A stretch of DNA of 64,000 nt from the NCBI RefSeq assembly GCF_000012565.1, contig NC_007354.1, forward strand, positions 310,001 through 374,000, in the 5' to 3' direction. This DNA is from Ehrlichia canis str. Jake. GTDB lineage: Bacteria > Pseudomonadota > Alphaproteobacteria > Rickettsiales > Anaplasmataceae. The notes beneath the pieces were generated by a model. It searched no databases, had not been told where the DNA came from, and saw only the letters and a program-made list of their open reading frames with translations. Shown here piece after piece: positions 49,333 through 58,170 of the stretch. Both the position numbers and the translations under genes were made by a program. Every line of letters begins with the position of its first letter. Position 1 is the stretch's first letter.

Positions 49333-50634
49333 TTATTGATCTTGAAAAACCTTATCAAATATCATATCTATGTGTTGTGTATAGTAGTTAAGATTGAACA
49401 AATCTTCTAAATTTTTACTGTTTATGTATTTTAATACTTGTGGATCTCTTTTGAGTTCATCTAAAAAATGAGAATTGTTATTCCATGTTTCTAGTGCTCT
49501 TTCTTGAATTATTTTATAAGCTGTTTCTCTATTTAGTCCGTGTTTTACTAATTCAAGCAATACTCTTTGAGAAAATATCAAACCTTTAGATTGTTTTAGG
49601 TTTTTGTCCATATTATTAGGATATATAATCATATTATTCAGTAAATCTGCTAATCTTGCAAGTGCAAAATCTGCTACTATACAGGCGTCTGGTGCAATAC
49701 ATCTTTCTACTGAAGAATGTGATATATCCCTTTCATGCCATAGTGCAACATTTTCTAATGCTGGTGCTACATAACTGCGTATCATTCTAGCAAGACCTGT
49801 TAAGTTTTCACTTAATATAGGGTTTTTTTTGTGAGGCATTGCAGAACTTCCTTTTTGCCCACTTGAAAAATACTCTGTTACTTCTAACGTTTCAGTTTTT
49901 TGTAGGTGCCGAATTTCTATTGCTATATTTTCTATAGAAGATGCAATAACTCCTAAAGTTGCAAAAAACATTGCGTGACGATCTCTTGGTATTACTTGGG
50001 AAGATATGGATTCTGATTTAAGATTTAGTGCCTTTGCTACGTAATTTTCAACAAATGGATCAATGTTAGCGAAATTACCCATGGCTCCTGAAATCTTACA
50101 TACTGATATTTCATCTTGAGCTATTTTTAATCTGTTGTAATTACGTTTAAATTCTGCATAAAATCTTGCAAGTTTTAAACCAAATGTTATTGGTTCTGCA
50201 TGTATACCATGGCTACGTCCCATGCACAGCATGTATTTTGTTTCTATGGATTTTTGTTTTAAAATACTTAATATGATTTCTATATCATGTAATAATAACT
50301 CACAGGATTGTTTTAATTGTACAGATAAACATGTATCTAATACGTCAGAACTTGTCATTCCATAGTGTAGATATCTTATGTCTGAGTTAGTAGATTCTGC
50401 TATATATGTTAAAAATGCTATTACATCGTGTTTTACTACTGATTCTATTTCATTTATGCGATTAATATCAAAATGTTCAGTTTTATTTTTTAGATTATCA
50501 AGTATATAACTAGGTATTATACCTAATTTTACTTGTGCTTCACATGCGTAATATTCTATATCCAGCCATATTTTAAACTTATTGTTGTCTTCCCAGATTG
50601 ATGACATTTTAGGTCTGCTGTAACGTTTTATCAT
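49333..50634 (-). CDS. purB: Adenylosuccinate lyase
   Basis: Two-step purine enzyme that splits SAICAR and adenylosuccinate, releasing fumarate. 433 residues of the fumarase/aspartase superfamily. MIKRYSRPKMSSIWEDNNKF is the typical start. TSSDVLDTCLSVQL, MCMGRSHGIHAEPITFGLKL (catalytic His region) and the signature GSSAMPHKKNPILSENL are all intact. Ehrlichia keep de novo purine synthesis, unlike Rickettsia, so a full-length purB is expected. Single gene. Confidence 0.97.
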   Translation of the reverse strand: MIKRYSRPKMSSIWEDNNKFKIWLDIEYYACEAQVKLGIIPSYILDNLKNKTEHFDINRINEIESVVKHDVIAFLTYIAESTNSDIRYLHYGMTSSDVLDTCLSVQLKQSCELLLHDIEIILSILKQKSIETKYMLCMGRSHGIHAEPITFGLKLARFYAEFKRNYNRLKIAQDEISVCKISGAMGNFANIDPFVENYVAKALNLKSESISSQVIPRDRHAMFFATLGVIASSIENIAIEIRHLQKTETLEVTEYFSSGQKGSSAMPHKKNPILSENLTGLARMIRSYVAPALENVALWHERDISHSSVERCIAPDACIVADFALARLADLLNNMIIYPNNMDKNLKQSKGLIFSQRVLLELVKHGLNRETAYKIIQERALETWNNNSHFLDELKRDPQVLKYINSKNLEDLFNLNYYTQHIDMIFDKVFQDQ

Positions 50635-50860
50635 TTTTTATCTCCAAGATTTCAATTTTTTATTGTAAGTGCCTAGATATTATTTTGTTGTGATAGATAT
50701 ACAAGCACTTGGTGATATTTATGATTATATGGTATATCAGTTTGTACTTTATAGTGCATTATTTTTTATTTTATAATTATTTTGATGTTTAGACATTCTT
50801 ATAGTTATGTATTGTTAGAATAGTTGTTGGTATGCTATAAAAAAGATTGTTATAATTTTC

Positions 50861-50889
50861 TTGCACTGTAATGGTTATTATCTTATCAT
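50861..50889 (+). promoter_or_regulatory. Candidate promoter of tRNA-Gly
   Basis: TTGCAC (50861-50866), 17-bp spacer, TATCAT (50884-50889). Transcription would begin just before the tRNA 5' end at 50915. Confidence 0.45.
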
Positions 50890-50914
50890 CTTAAATTGAA
50901 GTGATCTATACTAT

Positions 50915-50990
50915 GCGGGAGTAGCTCAGTTGGTAGAGCATTACCTTGCCAAGGTAAAGGCCGAGGGTTCGAACCCCTTCTCCCGCTCCA
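50915..50990 (+). tRNA. tRNA-Gly (anticodon GCC)
   Basis: 76 nt including an encoded CCA. Acceptor stem GCGGGAG/CTCCCGC, D arm AGCTCAGTTGGTAGAGC, anticodon stem-loop TTACC-TTGCCAA-GGTAA with anticodon GCC, T arm AGGGTTCGAACCCCT, discriminator T. All stems pair perfectly or nearly so. It stands alone between purB (opposite strand) and the 951-aa gene. Confidence 0.98.
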
Positions 50991-51475
50991 TCCATAAATG
51001 TTTTTGCATTATTTATTTTACTGTTGATATTTTGTGTTATAGTAAAAAGTTCCAATAAAATTTAGTAATGTATTACTGAAATACAGATTTTTTGTTATTT
51101 AATAGAAGTTTTAAATGTTTTGATAAGTAATACTGATACTACAAAGTAAAAAGTACATTATAATTAAGTGCATTAGAATTTTTATACATCAGTTTCTTTG
51201 AGTACTATGTAGAATTTGTAGAAAACTACATTAATCGCTGCAATTGTAAAATTATATTAGGTTATTGAGCATGGTTTTCACTAATACTGCTGATAAGTGC
51301 AAGTAAAGCATGTAAGCTTGTAGTACATTAAGTCTATGTTACTACTGAATCACTACTAGGATCTTGTTGTAGTTGTGTTACAATATAGTAAAGAATAAAT
51401 ACTATTAGTACTGTAAGGCATGCAGGTTTTCTACAAACCTGCATATCCTTTATACAATTGCCATTTATCAAGTTT
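50991..51475. other. Non-coding gap with a terminator-like hairpin
   Basis: Spacer between tRNA-Gly and the end of the 951-aa gene. Apart from the hairpin at 51420-51444, nothing is recognised. Confidence 0.4.
51420..51444 (-). terminator. Perfect 10-bp hairpin after the 951-aa gene
   Basis: ATGCAGGTTT (51420-51429), loop TCTAC, AAACCTGCAT (51435-51444). It lies ~30 bp beyond the stop of the - strand gene. There is no T-run after it, so it may act as an mRNA 3' stabiliser or weak terminator. Confidence 0.4.
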
Positions 51476-54331
51476 TTATTGTTGTTGTTGATGAAACTGT
51501 CCTTGACTAACGCCACTTATAGATGCTAATGCTACTTGTGAACTTGGATTAGTATCATCTTCTGATGGTGTATTTTCTCCTTCATTACTGCCAGTGCTTT
51601 GTTGTACAAATATAGGTGATAATGAATGTACACTTACAGTACTGCTACGTCGTGTACTAGATATTAAAGTTACTCCTGGTATGCCAGATGCAGGTACATG
51701 TGTTTGTGTACTTGATAGTTGATTATCATTAGGTTGTTGTTGGTCCTGTGTGGACTGTATATAACTTTCTCTTGCTGCATGATGCATGACATTGGTGGTA
51801 AGATGTTGTGTTGTTAATGCTGATTGTTGTTGTGTAGTGCATATTCTTTGTGCATCTGTTGAAAGCTGTATATGTTGTTCTAATGCTTGTAAGTCTGCTT
51901 GTGCAAACTCAAGAAAGCTAAGTAATCTAGGTGATGGTTGTGGTTGTGGTTGTTGAGGCATGTCTGGTATTGTGAAGGTTTCATCTTCAACTTGAATATC
52001 ATCTGTCTGTGCTATATGAGACAATAGTTGTACATTTTGTGTGTCAGGACTTAATTTTTTCTTCTTTTGTTGTTTTGTTTTATCTTGTTGAGAACCTTCT
52101 CCAGTATATATTGATTTTGGTTGTTTCTTATGTAATGGTTTGCGAGCTTTCCTTCTTTCTGGCTCTGATGAGAAATCTTGCCTGCTTTGGTGAAGAAAAG
52201 TATATTTATAAGAACTTGATAATTCTTGTTCTGTACTTTCTGTTGTAGGTGTTTGTTGAGATGATTCAAGTGGTCTCATACCTAACAAGCTTACTCCTTC
52301 TTCATTTGCGGACGCAATTTCTTGTTCTAGTTGCTCTGTTGAAAGTGTCGTTGTATCTTGACTTATACTATATCTGGGTTTTCTACTTGCACGTTTCTTT
52401 TGAGCTTCTTTGTAGTCTTCTTCTAAAAGTATAGATATTGGGATTATGTATCGTGCATCGTCAAATCTTCTATGAAGTTCTGGAGCAAGCAATGCAAGTG
52501 CTCCTCTATATTCTAAAACATTTTGTGTGACATTTTCAATTGCGGTTAAGTGTTCTTCCAAGATTGTACACTCATTAAATAGTCGTGATGATCTTGCATC
52601 AACATTTGAAGTTACGATTACATCTATTGCTGTGAGGAGATTCATGTAACGTAGTTGCGCTCCAAAAGTGTCATATAGCGGTAATAGTGGTACTGTACCT
52701 GTTATCCTCACCAAGTTTGTTATTACCAAGCTTTCAAGTCTTGGATTATAAAGCATGTTACCATGTATTCTGTTCATGAATATTGGTCTTATTGCTCCAA
52801 GAGTCCTTGCGAATTTTACAAAGAATGTGAATCCAATGTTCTTGAAGTTGAACAATGCTACATCAGTATATTCAAGTGCAAGTATTGTACCAGCAGTACC
52901 AAGAGAAAACATGGTATCTGTGCGAAACCGTCTTGCATTACGACTACTGAACCTTTGTCTAACATTGTGAACATATTCGAACTTGCATGGTTCCTCGATT
53001 GCTGAAGATGGTGTAAAGTATCTAAAAATACTCCATTTAAAAATTGCATCCTTTACAGCATGAGATATGCAATCAGCAGGTTGCAAAGCAAGATTACCAA
53101 ACCAACGGAACAGTAGTATACTTTGGAAAGTTAAATCGTTTAGTATTTCTTCTCTTGTTGGATTATGGTTTTCAAGATAACGACGTATGAATACTCTTCT
53201 GTGTATGCCAAGAACTGTAGGAGGTAATGCAAAAGCTAATTGTATGCATGATAAGAGAGTTGTAAAGTAAGAAGGAATCCCGTTAGCTAGACCATTCCAT
53301 TCTGGAAAATATTCAGAAGAATGTGTAGGTACGAATACTGTGGCATTGTTGGTAGTGTTATTGAGAACTGTATTTACTGTACTGCTGTATTCTCTAGTGT
53401 GATTAAGAGAAAAAGTTATGTTAAATCTAGTTCGTAGATCATCTCTTGCTCTGTTAACTACAAATTCACTAAATTCGCGTGCAAAAAAAGTTGACAGTAC
53501 AGCACAAGCGTATGCTGGTGAAATGAATGCGAGACGCTCGTTCCAGCGTATAGCTGTTGTAAATGCTGTATGACGATTTGGATGTGCTACAGCATATGCT
53601 GCACGTGCTTCAGCTACATGTCTTTCTCTAGTTTGGTATAATATAGCTGTTGACACTAATCTAATAGCTGTGCTAGCTTCTATGTCAATCTGTTCACCAT
53701 GGTCTACATGTGACTCAGGATCAGCTTGTCTAAGAATAGCATGTGCTAATCCTCTTAGAAGAACTGTTTGCAAAGAAAGTGGCGCGTCTGTACTAAGCAC
53801 AATTCTTGCTTCTTCAGCTAATGTTTCTATGTCAAAATTCTGTAATGCTCTTATACGTGATAAGAATTGATCATAACATGCAATATTTCGTGGATCAAAA
53901 GTATGTGAAAATTGTGGACATGACCTTAATATATCTGTGATACTTTGGAGAGAGTGTACTGCTTCACCAGTATTACACATTTGATCTGATATATGTCCTA
54001 TTAGACCGTAAAAGAGTGTAAATAACACTGATACCCCGGCTTCTTCTAGTGTATACCTGAAATCAAGTTCAAGTGCTTCTAGTACAGCTGCAAAGTCTTC
54101 AAATGTAATTGACTGTAAAATTACTATTTCAGTTAATGCTTCAGTTATAACGATAGAACTTTCATGAGAATTATTTTTCCTATTAAATGCAAGAAATCTT
54201 ATCTGATCTATACAATATCTGAGAGGACTACGTAGAAAAGTTCGATGTGTAGCTCGGTACTTTTTTATTAGATTAAGTATTTGCTTATAAAGTTTGTCTT
54301 GATTGGAAGTAAGTATCTTTCTAGGTTCCAT
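51476..54331 (-). CDS. Large unrecognised protein (951 aa)
   Basis: I know no family for this protein. Residues 1 to ~630 look like a compact, mostly helical, Arg-rich region without signal peptide or clear transmembrane helix (segments such as QTVLLRGLAHAILRQADPES, AYACAVLSTFFAREFSEFVV, SLGTAGTILALEYTD). Residues ~640-951 are low-complexity, rich in Gln, Ser, Thr and Lys, with many short Q-runs and a QFHQQQQ end, probably disordered. Codons are noticeably less A/T-biased than those of its neighbours (many CGT, GCA and ACT with internal C and G), which could reflect different selection or origin. A long orphan with a disordered tail beside a tRNA gene is a reasonable effector candidate; this is inference only. 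Confidence 0.75.
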   Translation of the reverse strand: MEPRKILTSNQDKLYKQILNLIKKYRATHRTFLRSPLRYCIDQIRFLAFNRKNNSHESSIVITEALTEIVILQSITFEDFAAVLEALELDFRYTLEEAGVSVLFTLFYGLIGHISDQMCNTGEAVHSLQSITDILRSCPQFSHTFDPRNIACYDQFLSRIRALQNFDIETLAEEARIVLSTDAPLSLQTVLLRGLAHAILRQADPESHVDHGEQIDIEASTAIRLVSTAILYQTRERHVAEARAAYAVAHPNRHTAFTTAIRWNERLAFISPAYACAVLSTFFAREFSEFVVNRARDDLRTRFNITFSLNHTREYSSTVNTVLNNTTNNATVFVPTHSSEYFPEWNGLANGIPSYFTTLLSCIQLAFALPPTVLGIHRRVFIRRYLENHNPTREEILNDLTFQSILLFRWFGNLALQPADCISHAVKDAIFKWSIFRYFTPSSAIEEPCKFEYVHNVRQRFSSRNARRFRTDTMFSLGTAGTILALEYTDVALFNFKNIGFTFFVKFARTLGAIRPIFMNRIHGNMLYNPRLESLVITNLVRITGTVPLLPLYDTFGAQLRYMNLLTAIDVIVTSNVDARSSRLFNECTILEEHLTAIENVTQNVLEYRGALALLAPELHRRFDDARYIIPISILLEEDYKEAQKKRASRKPRYSISQDTTTLSTEQLEQEIASANEEGVSLLGMRPLESSQQTPTTESTEQELSSSYKYTFLHQSRQDFSSEPERRKARKPLHKKQPKSIYTGEGSQQDKTKQQKKKKLSPDTQNVQLLSHIAQTDDIQVEDETFTIPDMPQQPQPQPSPRLLSFLEFAQADLQALEQHIQLSTDAQRICTTQQQSALTTQHLTTNVMHHAARESYIQSTQDQQQPNDNQLSSTQTHVPASGIPGVTLISSTRRSSTVSVHSLSPIFVQQSTGSNEGENTPSEDDTNPSSQVALASISGVSQGQFHQQQQ

Positions 54332-55010
54332 ATTTATCCTCCATTAGTTGACCATTTTGTTAATAACTACATAACATATTGAATCAATAAATTATGCAAT
54401 TGTAGTGTTATAAAGGTACAAGCCTAATGCTGATGTACTTTTATTTAACAGGTACTATGTTATGTTTGAATAAAACGATACAGAAAACTCAGTTTTTTAT
54501 ACTTATAAGTTAGATATTGAAAAAAAGAGACTCTTGAAATGTTACTAGACCGCTATCCTATTTATTGTATACCACAAAACATTAGCAAAACACCTGCAAA
54601 TAACTAGCTTAGCATTTCAACTAAATTATTAAGAAAAACGCCACGTAAACATAATTAATACTCTCACACATTAAATTGTGATATTTTAATTGTATATCAG
54701 TTGTATATATTTAGTCAATATTATTTTATTATTATTGCAAATCAGTTGCTTTAATGCAATATAGTATAGTGTGAGTGGCTTATATATGTACTATTGCAAT
54801 GTTGTATATTGTAGTTATTTGAAATAACTGAAGATTAATGTGTTTATTGGTGTAGTGATTACTAACAATAATATGTAATTTTGTTTTTTCTTGACTTGTG
54901 TAATATTATGTTATATCGAGCATAACTAGCTTAGCGTTTTTATTTTTTAGGGTGTGTAGTTTTAGTAATTAGTTAATATGATTAAGTATTATATAAAGTT
55001 ATAATTAACT
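54332..55010. other. Non-coding gap
   Basis: 680 bp upstream of the 951-aa gene. The only repeated text noticed is AACTAGCTTAGC(A/G)TTT, once near 54603 and once near 54924. No gene seen. Confidence 0.4.
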
Positions 55011-55014
55011 TTAT
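54993..55014 (-). terminator. Hairpin overlapping the birA stop
   Basis: ATAAAGTTA (54993-55001), loop TAAT, TAACTTTAT (55006-55014): a perfect 9-bp stem that includes the birA stop codon on the - strand. It is AT-only apart from two pairs and has no clear T-run, so termination strength is doubtful. Confidence 0.4.
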
Positions 55015-55754
55015 GTAATGTTGAATATTTCACCTGATGTGATGCACGTGGTTTTATCTTCTTGTTGCATTATCATATTGCCCTTCATGTCTATTGTCAC
55101 AAATTTCCCAGTATAAGTATTGTTGTGGCTTTTGACTGTAATTTTGCTGTTTAGATGACATGTTTGTTTAAGCCATAGATCTTTTATCTTTGTAAATCCA
55201 TAGTTAATGTAGTACTTTCTCAAATTGTTAAAATGATTAATTACTTTTTCTAGCAATTCCAAATTAGATAAAGTAAAGTTAATATTGTGTTGTTTAATTG
55301 TTGTTGCATATTCTGGTGCTTTATACATATTAATTCCTATACCAACTACTATCCACTTTTGTGGTGCATTATTTAATGTTTTGCTTTCTAATAATATTCC
55401 GGATATTTTCTTGCTATTTATTAGTACATCATTGGGCCATTTATATTGTACTTTTGAAATTTCTTTATTTTCTAGTATTTCTTCAAGTGTTTTTCCAACA
55501 GATAATGCTGCAATAAATGGTATAGGAAATATTTCTACAAATTTTGTGATGATAATACTGAAATATAAATTGCCTTTGGGAGAGTGCCATATGCGTTCAT
55601 ATCTGCCTCGTCCTTTAATTTGTTCATCAGATATAATTATTGTACCATCTTTAGCGCCACATTCTGCAAGCTTAATTGCTTCATAATTTGTACTATATAA
55701 AATTTTATGATGTTCTAAAGAATATCCATTTGGTAGGTTAATATTTGATTTCAT
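55011..55754 (-). CDS. birA: Biotin-[acetyl-CoA-carboxylase] ligase
   Basis: Attaches biotin to carboxylase carrier proteins. 247 residues: the catalytic domain only, without the N-terminal DNA-binding winged helix of E. coli BirA, so it is not expected to repress biotin genes. The biotin/ATP loop appears as IKGRGRYERIWHSPKGNLYFSI (cited in part: KGRGRYERIWHSPKGN). The core shows YKWPNDVLINSKKISGILLE with the catalytic Lys, then VVGIGINM, and a small SH3-like C-terminal domain ending in TSGEIFNI. Single gene. Confidence 0.93.
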   Translation of the reverse strand: MKSNINLPNGYSLEHHKILYSTNYEAIKLAECGAKDGTIIISDEQIKGRGRYERIWHSPKGNLYFSIIITKFVEIFPIPFIAALSVGKTLEEILENKEISKVQYKWPNDVLINSKKISGILLESKTLNNAPQKWIVVGIGINMYKAPEYATTIKQHNINFTLSNLELLEKVINHFNNLRKYYINYGFTKIKDLWLKQTCHLNSKITVKSHNNTYTGKFVTIDMKGNMIMQQEDKTTCITSGEIFNIT

Positions 55755-56307
55755 ATTGCAAAAGTTCTAGTAAATTATAAACTTTGTGTTCAACTATATA
55801 GTGAATAGCATTATATGTCGTGAATTTTATTATATAAACCCTCGAATTGAACATTGTAACTTACAATATTTAAAAACACACGGGTTGAAGTAAGGTAGTA
55901 GTAATTACAATACTAAACTCAAATGCCTTTTCAATGTGCTGAGTTTAATCACATAAGGATAATAGCATGTAATTTCAAAATTCCAGGTTATTGTAGTGTA
56001 TTGAAGTGGTGATCCGCAAGTTATAGAAAGAATTATTGTTACTTACAGTCTTTGAACATACAGTAATATGGAAGCAAGATAGTTACCATATTCAATTCAG
56101 ATATCTTTTAAATGTGCTGAGCCTAATGAATAATATATATCACTTCAAAACTCTAGGTTATAGTTTACTTTAGTGGTTATTCCAAAGTTGTAATAAGTTT
56201 AGCTTACTGTATTTTAAAACACATAGTAATATAGAAGTAGAGTAGTTGTCATGTTCAATTCATATGTCTTTAAATGTACTTAATTAGTAACTAAAATAAT
56301 ATGTAAC
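55755..56307. repeat. Degenerate ~165-180-bp repeats leading into the fzlA 3' end
   Basis: Three diverged units begin at about 55872, 56054 and 56217, each with an ACACA(G/T)-GTAATATGGAAG-like opening, then CTTTTAAATGTGCTGAG-like and CTAGGTTATAGT-like text. The third runs through the fzlA stop at 56308 to about 56360 (CTAGTTTGTTATAGTGTACT). The other two are therefore old copies of the end of fzlA and its trailer. Confidence 0.6.
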
Positions 56308-56985
56308 TCAGAAATCTAGTTTGTTATAGTGTACTGGAGGTGTTATTCCAATTACTTTATCGTTTAATATATCGCTAAATGATGGCTTAGATTTTATTAC
56401 AGAATACCATTCTTTTAGTGTAGCTGTTAAATGCCATGGAAAAATATTCATGAAATCTAGCACTGATATATGGGCAGCTAGTGTGATATCTGCCAGTGTG
56501 AATTCATTGCAAGCAATCCAACTACTAGCATTGAGGAGCCGTTCTATGTATCTAACATGCGGAAGTAAATTTTGTCTTGCAGCTTGAATAAATCTAGAAT
56601 CTGGACTTGCATTTTTTATATAATACTTTGATATTTTCTCATTTATTATGTATCTTGTAATCTCATGATAAAATTTATAATCAATCCAGTATATTAGTTT
56701 ACGTACTATTGACCTTGTATATAGTGAACTTCCAAGTAGTGATGCACTATCATATAATTCTTCAATATATTCGCAAATTGCTTGACTATCTGCTATTACA
56801 TGTTGCCCACTTATTAATACAGGAACTTGGCATACAGGGTTGATCTTTATGAATCCTTCACGCTTTTTCCAAGGATTTTCTTCTATTTGATGAAAATTAA
56901 ATTTCTTTTCTTTAAGAAAGATACGTACTTTTCTAGAAAATGGACAAAGTGGAAAATGGTATAGTGTATCCATAGTAAGTTTCAT
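56308..56985 (-). CDS. fzlA: Glutathione S-transferase-like FtsZ-binding protein FzlA
   Basis: 225 residues with a GST fold: thioredoxin-like N-terminal part (TLYHFPLCPFSRKVRIFL, then VCQVPVLISGQHVIADSQAI) and an all-helical C-terminal part. The N-terminal YHFPLCPFSRKVR, the PWKKREGF stretch, the LADITLAAHISVLDFM helix and especially the C-terminal GITPPVHYNKLDF are features I associate with alphaproteobacterial FzlA, which binds and curves FtsZ filaments during division, rather than with detoxifying GSTs. A general GST remains possible. An alternative start is M5 (MDTLYHF). It sits alone on the - strand with decayed repeats downstream. Confidence 0.75.
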   Translation of the reverse strand: MKLTMDTLYHFPLCPFSRKVRIFLKEKKFNFHQIEENPWKKREGFIKINPVCQVPVLISGQHVIADSQAICEYIEELYDSASLLGSSLYTRSIVRKLIYWIDYKFYHEITRYIINEKISKYYIKNASPDSRFIQAARQNLLPHVRYIERLLNASSWIACNEFTLADITLAAHISVLDFMNIFPWHLTATLKEWYSVIKSKPSFSDILNDKVIGITPPVHYNKLDF

Positions 56986-57353
56986 GTATACAAATGGTTT
57001 AATTTATAACAGACTTAGTAATCTCATGCAATGTAATATTTGGACTTATTGTTTGTAAAATTACATATGAAATTTTTTTGTATATTACTCAATAATTACA
57101 ATTATTTTCTCTTGGATGTGTTAATTTTTTTGTTAAGTATAGAGTTTAGTGTAAGATTCTTTATAGTTTTACTATAGTGTTATAGTAATTTAAACTGTGT
57201 TGTTGAAGGATTTATGTGAGTTGTATACTCTGAGAAGGAATGAATAAAAATTTTTTTTATTGTATGTAGATTAGTATAAGATTATTTATTATGATTTTAC
57301 TACACTTATCTGATTTTGATAAGTGTTTAGAAGAAAATTTGATCAAGCATTTA
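56986..57353. other. Non-coding gap
   Basis: Spacer between the DsbD-like gene and fzlA. It contains the hairpin at 57302-57326 and no other recognised feature. Confidence 0.4.
57302..57326 (-). terminator. Terminator-like hairpin after the DsbD-N gene
   Basis: ACACTTATC (57302-57310), 7-nt loop, GATAAGTGT (57318-57326): a perfect 9-bp stem ~28 bp beyond the - strand stop, followed on that strand by AGTAAAATC with no real T-run. Confidence 0.45.
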
Positions 57354-57863
57354 TTATTTTGTTTTCCAGAAATTAATTATCTGAATGATTTGTTTATTGT
57401 AATAGTCTTGTAAAATCTGATTTAATATGATTACCTTTTCTCGTGGAATACATACATCTTTGCAGACTGCATATCTGATACGTAAAGTGGTATTTAATTC
57501 TTTGTTATCTTTAAATACTAATGATATAGGGAATACTACAAGGTCTTTGTAAATATTGCTGTGAAATGTATTGTTGCTTACAGTATCTGTATGTTGTAAT
57601 GGTTTAGGCCAATGTATATCTACTTTTTTAAATATATCATCTTGCCACTGAAAAACTGTTGGTAACCCAAGATCTCCAGGTGTATGATAATAAATATGCC
57701 AGCCATTTTGTATTGTGACTTTAATCGCTGCTTCAATGGTTTTATTTTTCATATCTAAAGATCCTATGAGTAAATTCATATTTACTAGATTTATAACATT
57801 TGATGCGTAACATTCATTTGTTACAAATAAAGTTATTAAAATTGTTAGGATGAATTTTAACAT
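57354..57863 (-). CDS. Stand-alone DsbD N-terminal-like periplasmic protein
   Basis: 169 residues with a signal peptide (MLKFILTILITLFVTNECYA, cleavage near YA-S). The rest matches the N-terminal immunoglobulin-like domain of DsbD/ScsB (disulfide corrector, PF11412 type): IQNGWHIYYHTPGDLGLPT, FQWQDDIFKKVDIHWPKP, VVFPISLVF and the redox pair RYAVCKDVCIPREK. Full DsbD also has eight membrane helices and a thioredoxin domain; neither follows here. It must get electrons from another protein, for example a CcdA-type transporter elsewhere, or have another role. With dsbB it is the second envelope thiol gene in the window. Confidence 0.75.
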   Translation of the reverse strand: MLKFILTILITLFVTNECYASNVINLVNMNLLIGSLDMKNKTIEAAIKVTIQNGWHIYYHTPGDLGLPTVFQWQDDIFKKVDIHWPKPLQHTDTVSNNTFHSNIYKDLVVFPISLVFKDNKELNTTLRIRYAVCKDVCIPREKVIILNQILQDYYNKQIIQIINFWKTK

Positions 57864-58170
57864 GATACTCCTAAACTATTGCCTATAAAACAAGCAGCCT
57901 ATATTGTTTTCTTTAGTATACATGTATTATGGTATAAAATCATTAATTATTATTTGTTGTCATTTTTTAATATTAATTGATTGTAAGTACCAAAGAGATT
58001 TTTATAAAAGATGTTTAATATAATTGCTTTTGTATTACTTGCATAGCGTGGAAAAAAAGATTAACATCTAAATGAAGTCTTGACATTTATTTTGTGAAAT
58101 GTGCTCATGGATTACATGAGTTCCAGTCACATAATTCACTATATGGCATTAGCTTGTTAAAGGTCTATTG
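57864..58170. other. Divergent control region before fbpC
   Basis: 307 bp. A perfect -35 hexamer TTGACA lies at 58080-58085, but no good -10 follows at 16-18 bp. The dyad at 58104-58120 lies where the -10 would be. Confidence 0.35.
58104..58120. promoter_or_regulatory. Operator-like dyad before fbpC
   Basis: CTCATG (58104-58109), GATTA, CATGAG (58115-58120): perfect 6-bp arms placed just after a TTGACA hexamer, 50 bp before the fbpC ATG. Possible metal-responsive regulator site; speculative. Confidence 0.3.

Noticed and set aside
51334-51516. 60-codon open frame with a possible membrane helix, overlapping the end of the 951-aa gene
   Set aside because: It overlaps a long gene on the same strand, has no clear ribosome site, and contains the perfect hairpin at 51420-51444, which better explains the sequence.
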